This document shows, piece by piece, positions 26,857 to 34,618 of a stretch of DNA of 43,125 nucleotides. This stretch comes from Prevotellaceae bacterium (GTDB taxonomy: Bacteria > Bacteroidota > Bacteroidia > Bacteroidales > UBA932). How positions within the stretch are numbered: position 1 is the stretch's first letter; each line of letters starts with the position of its first letter. Position numbers and translations under genes: made by a program. The stretch is taken from NCBI GenBank assembly GCA_031269545.1, contig JAISYZ010000010.1, forward strand, positions 1-43,125, given 5' to 3'. The notes beneath the pieces were generated by a model, which made no database searches, had not been told where the DNA came from, and worked only from the letters and a program-made list of their open reading frames with translations.

Positions 26857-28173
26857 ATGAAAAAAATTTTAAATTATGCAATGTTTTTTGCAATTACAGC
26901 ATTTATTGCCTGCGATGATTACGAATTTACTACTTTTGGCAGAAATCATCATCGCTCTAATCGCAATCACAACCGCAGAGAAATTATAACCGACCTTAGC
27001 GAAAACGGGACATCAAACTGTTATATCGTAACAAAATCGGGAAACTATTCATTTGCGGCAAACATAATCGGAAATGGTAATGTCGGCATAATTGACGAAG
27101 ATGCTTTTCATACAGATGACTCTCGTATTTCGCCCGCATCGGTAAAAATTTTGTGGCAGGATTATTATAACAATGGCGCAGGACTTATTGATTCGGTTGC
27201 ATTGGACGCTGCAAAAAACAAAGTTGTTTTCAGAACATCCGAAACTTTTGCGACAGGGAATGCTGTTATAGCCGTATGCGACAATAACGAAAACATTTTG
27301 TGGACTTGGCATATATGGATGCCTGAGGTTGCAATAACTGCGCTTAATTCGACAATGGGTTATGAGGTAATGAACTTAAATCTTGGCGCTTTGACAGACG
27401 AAGCCGCAAATGCTAAAAGTTATGGCATGTTATATCAATGGGGACGCAAAGATCCTTTTCCCGCAGCAGCAACCTTAACAGGAACAACAGCCACAGCAGG
27501 CGCTCCGCTTTATGATATGAATGGTAACGCCGTTACAATACAAAATTCAAGTTGGACTGATTTGACAAACAACAATCTTGTATATTCAATACAAAATCCA
27601 ACAGTTTGTCTTTCAAACTGGGCGCAGATTTCGACCTCAAAAGACTGGCTCGAAGCAAGTAAAAGTACAGATGCTTTGTGGGGAAATCCCACAGGAAACG
27701 AAAAAGATATTGATGGAAATTATACCAATAAAGGAACAAAATCGTGTTATGATCCCTGTCCTGTCGGGTGGCGAGTTCCTCCTGCCGATGTTTTCAAAAA
27801 TTTCATTACTCCAAATCCGTACAACATGGCTTTTGCCGTTTCAGATTTTAACGTAGTTGATATTGACAGCAACGGCGTGTTGGACATAAATGATTACAAT
27901 TACGGATGGACATTCAAACTGAGTGAAAACGCATCCTCGTATTTTCCTGCCGCGGCCCGTTTCGACGGACGGTATGCAATGTTGATGGGAAGCGTAAGCG
28001 GAGTTTGGGGTTCGTATTGGAGCAATGCTCCGTACAATTCGACTAATGGAACAAGTTTAACGCCGCTTTCGTTTCAAACAAAAAATTATAATGGAACAGA
28101 CGGAATTGCAACCATGATTTTATTTAACGGCTCGCGTGCCGATGCCTATTCGGTAAGATGTATTAAAGAATGA
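26857..28173 (+). CDS. FISUMP-domain lipoprotein, surface or periplasmic, unknown function
   Basis: This 438-residue protein starts with a lipoprotein signal (MFFAITAFIAC). The C-terminal half has features of the FISUMP (Fibrobacter succinogenes major paralogous) domain: NLNLGAL, LYQWGRKDPF, CYDPCPVGWRVP and a closing YSVRCIKE. These domains occur in large sets of exported proteins in Bacteroidota and Fibrobacteres, with no established activity. The middle is Ala/Thr/Asn rich. A single gene without a clear partner; it is followed by a peptide transporter with its own promoter-like box. Confidence 0.82.
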   Translation: MKKILNYAMFFAITAFIACDDYEFTTFGRNHHRSNRNHNRREIITDLSENGTSNCYIVTKSGNYSFAANIIGNGNVGIIDEDAFHTDDSRISPASVKILWQDYYNNGAGLIDSVALDAAKNKVVFRTSETFATGNAVIAVCDNNENILWTWHIWMPEVAITALNSTMGYEVMNLNLGALTDEAANAKSYGMLYQWGRKDPFPAAATLTGTTATAGAPLYDMNGNAVTIQNSSWTDLTNNNLVYSIQNPTVCLSNWAQISTSKDWLEASKSTDALWGNPTGNEKDIDGNYTNKGTKSCYDPCPVGWRVPPADVFKNFITPNPYNMAFAVSDFNVVDIDSNGVLDINDYNYGWTFKLSENASSYFPAAARFDGRYAMLMGSVSGVWGSYWSNAPYNSTNGTSLTPLSFQTKNYNGTDGIATMILFNGSRADAYSVRCIKE

Positions 28174-28226
28174 GCAAAAAATTAATTATTTTTAAAAAAA
28201 AACATATTTTGTCGTATTTTTATTAT

Positions 28227-28234
28227 TAACTTTG
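28227..28234 (+). promoter_or_regulatory. Putative -7 box of the POT transporter gene
   Basis: TAACTTTG fits TAnnTTTG and ends 40 bases before the ATG at 28275. A TTG at 28209-28211 gives a short 15-base spacer. Confidence 0.4.
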
Positions 28235-28274
28235 TCAAAAAATTTTAGTATTAATTCAAAAAAAATAAAAATCT

Positions 28275-29795
28275 ATGTTTAAAAATCATCCAAAAGGATT
28301 ACTTGGAGCCGCGCTCTCAAACATGGGAGAACGTTTTGGCTTCTACATTATGATGGCAATATTGCTATTATTTCTTAATAATAAATTCGGATTTACAGGC
28401 TCGCAAGGCGCAATTATTTATTCGGTATTTTATGCTTTAATTTATGTTCTTGCCCTGTTAGGAGGTTTTATTGCAGACAAAACCAAAAAGTATAAGAACA
28501 CTATTTTGATTGGTCTGCTAATGATGTCGGCAGGTTATCTCCTGTTGGCTATTCCAACCAAAACACCAGTGCAAAATATGCCGGTTATTCTTACATTAAC
28601 ATGTTTAGGATTATTGACTATTGCATTTGGTAATGGATTATTCAAAGGTAATCTGCAAGCGGTTGTAGGTCAGTTGTATGATAATCCTAAATATACAGAC
28701 AAAAGGGAAACCGGATTTCAAATTTTTTACATGTTTATTAACATTGGAGCAATGTTTGCGCCATTGCTTGCTGTAGGTTTGCGAAATTGGTGGGTACAAC
28801 ACAATGGTTTTAAATTTAGTTCTGATTTACCAGCACTTTGCAATCAATGGATTAGTGGAAATATAACTCCTGAAGCTTCTACCAGATTCACAGAACTGGC
28901 AACGGAAGTGGGAAACAAATCGCAAGATTTAACGGTTTTTGCTAACGATTATCTTGATGTTTTTATGACAGGTTATCATTATTCGTTTGGCATCGCTATT
29001 TTTGCGATGATTATTTCACTTATTATATTTTTAGTAAATAAAAAACAATTACCCAATCCAGCCTCTAAATCTATTTCAAAGCAATCGGCTGCTGCTGTAC
29101 AAATGGATACCAAAGAGATTAAGCAGCGCATATATGCTTTGTTTGCTGTTTTTGCTGTGGTTATATTTTTCTGGTTTGCATTTCATCAAAACGGACAAAC
29201 ACTAACATTGTTCGCCGACAATTATACTCGATTACTGAAATTAGATCTTGGATTTACATCATTTGAAGGCGCTGAAGTATTCCAAACATTTAATCCGCTT
29301 TTTGTAGTTCTGCTAACGCCAATTATTATTGGTCTTTTTGGTTGGATGAAATCTAAAGGATACGAAATATCTACGCCCAAAAAGATTGCTATCGGTATGG
29401 GAATTGCAGCAGTTGCATTTATTGTAATGACATTAGGTTCAATAGGTTTGCCAACTGATGAAGCAAGAAAAGCAGCAGGCGGATTAGCAGATGCTGCTCG
29501 TGTTACACCGTGGTTGCTTATAGGAACTTATCTTATACTTACTGTTGCCGAACTTTTTATAAGTCCTCTTGGAATTGCATTTGTTTCAAAAGTGGCGCCG
29601 CCACAATATCAAGGTATTATGCAAGGATGTTGGTTGAGCGCTACTGCTGTTGGTAATCAATTGTTATTTATTGGCGTAATATTTTATAAAAATATTCCTA
29701 TTTGGGGAACATGGATGATATTTGTTACAGCATGTTCGCTTTCGATGTTTACAATGTTATTTATGTTGAAATGGCTTGAAAGAGTTACAAAATAA
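28275..29795 (+). CDS. POT family proton-coupled di/tripeptide transporter
   Basis: This 506-residue protein has 12-14 membrane segments. The POT signature is at the start (MGERFGFYIMMAILLLFL, matching the ExERFxYY proton-coupling motif), followed by GGFIADKTKKYK between helices 2 and 3 and GNGLFKGNLQAVVGQLY. It would import short peptides with protons across the inner membrane. A soluble or amphipathic insertion (about 190-235) and a positively charged inter-domain loop are typical of the bacterial branch. It is followed by a strong terminator and stands alone. Confidence 0.93.
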   Translation: MFKNHPKGLLGAALSNMGERFGFYIMMAILLLFLNNKFGFTGSQGAIIYSVFYALIYVLALLGGFIADKTKKYKNTILIGLLMMSAGYLLLAIPTKTPVQNMPVILTLTCLGLLTIAFGNGLFKGNLQAVVGQLYDNPKYTDKRETGFQIFYMFINIGAMFAPLLAVGLRNWWVQHNGFKFSSDLPALCNQWISGNITPEASTRFTELATEVGNKSQDLTVFANDYLDVFMTGYHYSFGIAIFAMIISLIIFLVNKKQLPNPASKSISKQSAAAVQMDTKEIKQRIYALFAVFAVVIFFWFAFHQNGQTLTLFADNYTRLLKLDLGFTSFEGAEVFQTFNPLFVVLLTPIIIGLFGWMKSKGYEISTPKKIAIGMGIAAVAFIVMTLGSIGLPTDEARKAAGGLADAARVTPWLLIGTYLILTVAELFISPLGIAFVSKVAPPQYQGIMQGCWLSATAVGNQLLFIGVIFYKNIPIWGTWMIFVTACSLSMFTMLFMLKWLERVTK

Positions 29796-29822
29796 ACAAC
29801 AATTAAAAACAAACAAACTCAA

Positions 29823-29856
29823 AAAACCTCTGCTATTCATACAGAGGTTTTTTTGT
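29823..29856 (+). terminator. Intrinsic terminator after the POT transporter
   Basis: ACCTCTG (29826-29832) and CAGAGGT (29842-29848) form a seven-base-pair stem followed by a T-run. The adjoining A-run makes it potentially bidirectional. Confidence 0.85.
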
Positions 29857-29999
29857 TTTTTCACAAACACACACAAAAAATATTTGACCGTTTTTAATTG
29901 TTAATTATCCATTGTTAATTAATTTATTAATTTTGCCGTGTGGTAAAAAAATCATTTTATTTTAAAATATTTACTTATCACAAATGTCTTTTAAAATAA

Positions 30000-31151
30000 A
30001 TGACGATTAAATATCAATTAAAAATGAAAAATATGTTTAGACTGGTTATTATAATAGTATTTGTTCTCGTAAGTTCTTTTGCCTACTTCAAAATAAGAAA
30101 CATTTTGCCTGAAATATTCTGGATAAAATTGATGTACAATCTGTTTTTTTTGATAATTATCGCAATATTTTCGATAAGCGTTTTTTTCAGAGAACACTTG
30201 CCTTTAAATATAAATGTCCTCATAAACAACTATTCGCTAACGTGGATAATTGCATGTTTCTATTTCATGCTCGTCATGCTGTTCGTTGGTTTGATAAGCG
30301 TTCTAAACAAATATTTTCATTTTTTGCCGTTCAATCCACATCAAATAGAAATAAAACGGATAATAATATTTGCTGCGTTTGCAATTGTCGTATTAACAAT
30401 AATTTGGGGACGATACAATTTCAACAATATAAAAATCGAAAAACTTGATATAAATATCAATAAAAAGGCGAAAATCGAAACTTTGAAAATTGTTGCTGCA
30501 AGCGATTTGCATTTAGGATATTCGGTTGATAAAAAATATCTGAAAAAATACGTTGATTTGATAAATTCACGAAAACCTGATATTATTTTGCTTGTTGGCG
30601 ATATTGCAGATACTCATTCTCAGCCTATTATAAAACAAAACATGAAAGAAGAATTTTTGCAGTTACAGGCGCCGCTTGGCGTTTATGGAGTTATTGGAAA
30701 TCACGAATGTTACGGCGACACGCAAAATACGGTAAATTATCTGAAATCGGCGGGAATCGTAATGTTGCAGGACGGTTTGGTTCTGATTGATAATGATATT
30801 TACATTGTCGGACGCAATGACAAAACAATCAAAAGCCGCAAAAAACTTGACGAACTTTTACAAAATATAGACAAACAAAAACCTGTAATTTTGCTCGATC
30901 ATCAACCTTTTAATCTCAATCAGGCTCAGGAAAACGGAGTAGATTTGCAACTTTCGGGACATACGCACGGAGGACAAATATTTCCGTTTACGCTTGTAAC
31001 AAAATCAATTTACGAAAAGCATCACGGATATTTGAAAAAAAATGATACGCATTATTATATAACATCAGGAACAGGCGGCTGGGGACCAAAACAGAGAATA
31101 GGAAGTCAGTCGGAAATTGTTGAAATAACATTGCGTTTTGTTCACGAATGA
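30000..31151 (+). CDS. Membrane-anchored metallophosphoesterase
   Basis: This 383-residue protein has four or five N-terminal membrane segments (about residues 10-140) and a C-terminal calcineurin-like phosphoesterase domain. Its metal-site motifs appear in order: SDLHLG, LLVGDIAD, GNHECYGD and LSGHTHGGQIFP. Family members of this build (YkuE-like) hydrolyse phosphoesters at the membrane; the substrate is unknown. The start at 30000 is used, but the ATG at 30024 (MKNMFRL) is a good alternative. A TAATTTTG box lies at 29928-29935. The YjjG-type gene follows 42 bases later, probably in the same transcript. Confidence 0.88.
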   Translation: MTIKYQLKMKNMFRLVIIIVFVLVSSFAYFKIRNILPEIFWIKLMYNLFFLIIIAIFSISVFFREHLPLNINVLINNYSLTWIIACFYFMLVMLFVGLISVLNKYFHFLPFNPHQIEIKRIIIFAAFAIVVLTIIWGRYNFNNIKIEKLDININKKAKIETLKIVAASDLHLGYSVDKKYLKKYVDLINSRKPDIILLVGDIADTHSQPIIKQNMKEEFLQLQAPLGVYGVIGNHECYGDTQNTVNYLKSAGIVMLQDGLVLIDNDIYIVGRNDKTIKSRKKLDELLQNIDKQKPVILLDHQPFNLNQAQENGVDLQLSGHTHGGQIFPFTLVTKSIYEKHHGYLKKNDTHYYITSGTGGWGPKQRIGSQSEIVEITLRFVHE

Positions 31152-31193
31152 CGCTCAAATTATTTCAAAACTTCACCGAAAATTATTTTTATT

Positions 31194-31889
31194 ATGAAAT
31201 ATAAACATATTCTTTTTGATTTGGATCGCACGCTTTGGGATTTTGACACTGATACGCACGACACTGTAAAAGAAATTTTTTATAGGTTCGAACTCGACAA
31301 ACACATCGCCGACTTTGGCAAATGGTATCGCACATACAAAGCGCATAATATTCGTTTGTGGGAAGATTACGCATTGGGAAAAATCACCAAAGCGACATTG
31401 CGCAGCGTCAGATTTTATTTGGCTTTCAAAGACTTTGGAATTGATGATAAAGATTTAGGAATAAAATTCGGCGAGCGTTTTGTTGAAGAAAGTCCAAAAC
31501 GAACAACTCTTTTTCCGAATGTGCATGAAATATTGACGTATTTGCTGGCAAAAAATTATCAATTGCACGTTGTAACAAATGGTTTCAACGAAATTCAGTT
31601 CAAAAAAATGGAATCGACAGATATAAAAAAGTATTTTACGAAAATCTTTACCTGCGAAAACATTGGCTACAACAAACCTCACATTAAATTTTTTCAACAT
31701 GTGATAAGTTCGTTACATTCGTCTAAAAAAGATGCAATAATCGCAGGCGATGACATTGTAAGCGATATTTTGGGCGCTAAACGCGCAGGAATAGATCAGA
31801 TTTATTTAAAGCCGAAAGATGCACCTGAACCGCCCGAAAAGCCTACGTTTTTGATAAATTCGCTTATAGAAATAAAAAATATTTTATAA
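31194..31889 (+). CDS. YjjG family pyrimidine nucleotidase (HAD superfamily)
   Basis: This 231-residue protein shows the HAD motifs: FDLDRTLWDFD (residues 8-18, nucleophile and acid Asp), VTNGF (motif II), a Lys before motif IV and AGDDIVSDILGAK (motif IV). The WDF after motif I and the overall length match YjjG-type 5'-nucleotidases, which remove non-canonical pyrimidine nucleotides in the cytoplasm. It is the second gene of a probable pair with the phosphoesterase. Confidence 0.88.
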   Translation: MKYKHILFDLDRTLWDFDTDTHDTVKEIFYRFELDKHIADFGKWYRTYKAHNIRLWEDYALGKITKATLRSVRFYLAFKDFGIDDKDLGIKFGERFVEESPKRTTLFPNVHEILTYLLAKNYQLHVVTNGFNEIQFKKMESTDIKKYFTKIFTCENIGYNKPHIKFFQHVISSLHSSKKDAIIAGDDIVSDILGAKRAGIDQIYLKPKDAPEPPEKPTFLINSLIEIKNIL

Positions 31890-32065
31890 ATTTTGCTTAC
31901 AATTTTTTCTAATGTTTATAAGGCTTTAATGACAATAATTAAAAGTTTAATTTAAAATCGTTATTTTGTACCCCAATATTTTTATTAAATTATGATAAAA
32001 AACAAATAAATTTATAAAAACCTATATATTTAACATTTTTTTTGAAATTTTTTTATGCAAAGCTA

Positions 32066-32095
32066 TTGACAAATGAAAAAAAGTAATTATCTTTG
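32066..32095 (+). promoter_or_regulatory. Strong promoter of a small structured RNA (plus strand)
   Basis: TTG (32066-32068), 19 bases and TATCTTTG (32088-32095) match the consensus exactly. No protein gene of normal size follows. Confidence 0.7.
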
Positions 32096-32100
32096 CATCG

Positions 32101-32217
32101 GTTTTACATAGGTGATGTTGTTATGACAATTTTGCACAAAAGCCTATTACCCAAAATAGATACTTTGTGCAAATGTCATTGAAAAATAAAGGGTGCACAA
32201 CCCTTTATTTTGCTTTT
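32101..32217 (+). ncRNA. Candidate structured small RNA, about 115 nt
   Basis: A consensus promoter at 32066-32095 is followed by a long interrupted hairpin: ATGACA/TGTCAT (32123-32128 with 32174-32179), TTTGCACAAA/TTTGTGCAAA (32131-32140 with 32164-32173) and CTATT/AATAG (32144-32148 with 32155-32159). An intrinsic terminator then ends it. The terminator loop TGCACAA can also pair with the TTTGTGCA arm. A 19-codon ORF (MTILHKSLLPKIDTLCKCH) lies inside the hairpin but would be buried. A 6S-like RNA, an attenuator or an antisense regulator are all possible; the family is not identified. Confidence 0.55.
32183..32217. terminator. Bidirectional intrinsic terminator between convergent transcripts
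   Basis: AAAATAAAGGG (32183-32193) and CCCTTTATTTT (32201-32211) form an 11-base-pair stem with loop TGCACAA. The symmetric A/T ends let it work in both directions. Confidence 0.85.
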
Positions 32218-32271
32218 AAAGCATTAGTTGAAATTATTTGTAATCAAACAAATAACAAACATATAATAAGG

Positions 32272-32337
32272 CTAATTTATTTTTTGTAATTGCTGCAACA
32301 ATACATACCAGCACGGCAAAACGCCATGTATTTTCAT
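32272..32337 (-). CDS. Possible 21-residue leaderless peptide
   Basis: An ATG lies five bases after the -7 box of the minus-strand promoter, close to the expected transcription start. The frame reads MKIHGVLPCWYVLLQQL and four more residues, then stop. The middle is hydrophobic (VLPCWYVLL), as in small membrane peptides, but so short a frame can arise by chance. The same transcript can also fold locally (GGCGTTTTGCC; ATACAT/ATGTAT). Confidence 0.25.
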   Translation of the reverse strand: MKIHGVLPCWYVLLQQLQKIN

Positions 32338-32341
32338 TCAA

Positions 32342-32371
32342 CAAATATACAACTTTTTCCCTCATTGTCAA
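32342..32371 (-). promoter_or_regulatory. Strong minus-strand promoter facing the small RNA
   Basis: On the minus strand, TTG (32369-32371), 19 bases and TATATTTG (32342-32349) match the consensus exactly. The transcript would run about 150 bases to the shared terminator at 32183-32211. No gene of usual size lies in its path. The rest of 31890-32512 shows nothing else I recognise. Confidence 0.65.
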
Positions 32372-32476
32372 TTTTTTATACAAGCATACTTTTTAAATCA
32401 CCACTATAAATCAAACTTATTTTTGTAAATTTAAAAATGCCTCTCAATTTATTTCTGATACTTTAAAAATTATTGC

Positions 32477-32484
32477 TACTTTTG
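32477..32484 (+). promoter_or_regulatory. Putative -7 box of the MFS-SIS gene pair
   Basis: TACTTTTG fits TAnnTTTG and ends 28 bases before the ATG at 32513. No TTG is well placed upstream. Confidence 0.4.
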
Positions 32485-32512
32485 CAGGCAAATCACTACA
32501 AAATAAAAAAGT

Positions 32513-33640
32513 ATGTATAATAGAAATTTGGTTTTTATAGCAGCCTGTGCAGGATTGTCGTTTTTTGGAGTTACAATGTTGGCGCTTGCGCCTATTTTGG
32601 AGCCTCTGAAAAAAATAGTTGAAGGCGCAAATTCTCTTCCTGCAACATTATCAACAGGAATTATTACAGGCACTGTACTGTTCGGATATATTGTAGATAA
32701 ATTCGGATACAAATGGTTGCTGATAGTCGGCGCACTGCTTGCTCTTGCAGGCATTCAGGGACTTGCAAACTTTAAGAATATAAACATTCTTCACATCTCC
32801 ATGTTTATGCTCGGTTTCGGCGGCGGCATTCTCAACGGAGAAACAAACGCCCTTGTCGCCGAAATTTACGACGACAGCAAGCGCGGTACACGCTTGAGCA
32901 TTCTCGGCGCTTTTTATTGCATAGGAGCATTGTTGTGGACATTGCTTAATTATTTCATAAGCGATTATACAATACCTTTACATTGCGTATCGTGCATAAT
33001 GTTTTTGTTTATAATATTATTTGTTGTAATACAGTTTCCAAAAGCCAAACCGCAAGGAAGTGTATCGCTCGGCAAATCGTTAGGATTGCTGAAATATCCT
33101 TCGCTTATACTGTTTGCATTGATATTGTTTTTTCAAAGCGGATTTGAAGGCATAACAGGCAGTTTCACTCCAAGTTTTTTGAAAAATGCGCAAAAAATGT
33201 CAGAAAATGCATCAACACTTGCACTCACATGGTTTACAATAGGCATGTTGATTGGACGTATTCCGCTTGGCGCGATTATGAAAAAACTGAAAGACACAGC
33301 AACACTTTATCTTTACCTGTCGATAGCAGTCGCAGGCGTTGCATTCTTATATTTTGCAAACGATATTGTTATCGTTTATCTGTCAACAGCATTAATCGGC
33401 TTTGGCGTTGGCGCAACCTATCCTGTTGTATTCAATTATCTTGGAAGCGCATTCAGAGAACTGTCGGGAACGGCATTCTCAATAGCAATTTTCATTGGTT
33501 TGGTCGGACAGTTTACATTCAACAAAATTATGGGCATTTTCTTTGACCGCGGCGACTTTGCCTGTTTCCCGATTGCTCTTGCTTTTGCCGTTGTGATGAT
33601 GATGATTATACTTCCCATGGCAAAATCAAAACAAAAATAA
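32513..33640 (+). CDS. MFS transporter, probably sugar or sugar derivative
   Basis: This 375-residue protein has about 12 membrane segments. The loop between helices 2 and 3 (GYIVDKFGYKWLL) is the MFS motif A equivalent, and GIPLGA-like elements recur in the second half (MLIGRIPLGAIMKKLKD). It lacks a long central loop. It is followed 62 bases later by a SIS-domain gene, and this pairing suggests a phosphosugar-related substrate, but the sequence alone does not identify it. The length is slightly short for the superfamily, though both halves are complete. Confidence 0.82.
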   Translation: MYNRNLVFIAACAGLSFFGVTMLALAPILEPLKKIVEGANSLPATLSTGIITGTVLFGYIVDKFGYKWLLIVGALLALAGIQGLANFKNINILHISMFMLGFGGGILNGETNALVAEIYDDSKRGTRLSILGAFYCIGALLWTLLNYFISDYTIPLHCVSCIMFLFIILFVVIQFPKAKPQGSVSLGKSLGLLKYPSLILFALILFFQSGFEGITGSFTPSFLKNAQKMSENASTLALTWFTIGMLIGRIPLGAIMKKLKDTATLYLYLSIAVAGVAFLYFANDIVIVYLSTALIGFGVGATYPVVFNYLGSAFRELSGTAFSIAIFIGLVGQFTFNKIMGIFFDRGDFACFPIALAFAVVMMMIILPMAKSKQK

Positions 33641-33702
33641 GTTTATTCAAAAAAAGTTAAAAACAAATTAAATATCAAAATTTTATATTAAATTAAAAAA
33701 AA

Positions 33703-34464
33703 ATGTTAGCAAATCAATGGCTTAAAAACGCTCAAAGCGTAATGAATCAAATTGAGGCAACTCAAATGGAACAAATTAAAAAAGCGGCGGAAATCATGGC
33801 AGATACAATCGAAGCCGGACGCTGGGTACATACTTTCGGTTGCGGACATGCAAATCTTCCTATCGAAGAAATGTATCCGCGAATCGGCGGTTTTGTGGGA
33901 TTTCATCCACTGTGCGAACTTCCGCTTACGTTTTTTACTCATATTGTCGGCGAAATGGGTATTCATCAATTTCTTTTCCTCGAACGCGCCGAAGGCTACG
34001 GACAAACAATTATGAAAAGTTGGAACTTTGACAGACGCGACTGTCTGTGGCTTTTCTCGCATACAGGAATAAATGCCGTGAATATAGACGTGGCTCTTGA
34101 AGCAAAACGACAGGGAATGAAAGTTATTGTTTATGGCTCGGCAGGAGCGACAGGCAACAAAAAACCGCGACACTCGGCAGGCAAAAATCTGTTTGAGATT
34201 GCCGATCATGTTGTTGATTCGTGTTGCCCGCTGGTGGATGCTTCTGTCGATTTGAAAAATCATCAGGACAAAATAGGTCCTGTTTCAACAATTGCGTTCA
34301 TTACAACAGTATGGATGACAATTTGCACCGTTGCCGAAATTTTGGCAGAGCGCGGCGTAAAACTTTACATTCATCCTTCGCACAATGTTCCGGGCGACAC
34401 AACAGCTCACGAGCGTTTGGATGCCTGTATAAAAGAATACAAAACCCGCGTTGTGGGATTGTAA
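33703..34464 (+). CDS. SIS-domain phosphosugar-binding protein (UPF0309-like)
   Basis: This 253-residue protein is built on the SIS fold, which binds or isomerises phosphosugars. HTFGCGHANLPIEEMY (residues 43-58) lies at the expected ligand loop and LWLFSHTGINAVNIDVALEAK gives the second half of the site. Length and motifs match the UPF0309 group, whose activity is not established. It is probably co-transcribed with the MFS gene upstream, so it may process what that carrier imports. An intrinsic terminator follows. Confidence 0.85.
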   Translation: MLANQWLKNAQSVMNQIEATQMEQIKKAAEIMADTIEAGRWVHTFGCGHANLPIEEMYPRIGGFVGFHPLCELPLTFFTHIVGEMGIHQFLFLERAEGYGQTIMKSWNFDRRDCLWLFSHTGINAVNIDVALEAKRQGMKVIVYGSAGATGNKKPRHSAGKNLFEIADHVVDSCCPLVDASVDLKNHQDKIGPVSTIAFITTVWMTICTVAEILAERGVKLYIHPSHNVPGDTTAHERLDACIKEYKTRVVGL

Positions 34465-34489
34465 AATGTATTTTCGGTTTATGAATGGC

Positions 34490-34520
34490 AGGGCGACGCA
34501 AGTCGCCTTGTCGTTTTTTA
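34490..34520 (+). terminator. Intrinsic terminator after the SIS-domain gene
   Basis: GGCGAC (34492-34497), loop GCAA and GTCGCC (34502-34507) form a strong stem, followed after a short gap by a T-run. Confidence 0.8.
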
Positions 34521-34522
34521 TA

Positions 34523-34614
34523 ATGCCAAACTGCTATCAAAATGCAATTTGTATAAATTGATTATCAATAAAACAGATTGATATTTCAGGTTGTTTTAAT
34601 GCCGTTTTGGTATA
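34523..34614 (-). repeat. 93-bp interspersed repeat, copy 2 (inverted)
   Basis: Its reverse complement matches 22563-22655 with five substitutions and one missing base. It fills the gap between the terminator at 34490-34520 and the end of the purF-like gene at 34619, so it lies between two convergent genes. Confidence 0.9.
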
Positions 34615-34618
34615 AATA

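Noticed and set aside
32125..32181. The 19-codon ORF inside the plus-strand RNA hairpin as a leader peptide
   Set aside because: Its start is buried in a strong stem and no regulated gene follows the terminator.
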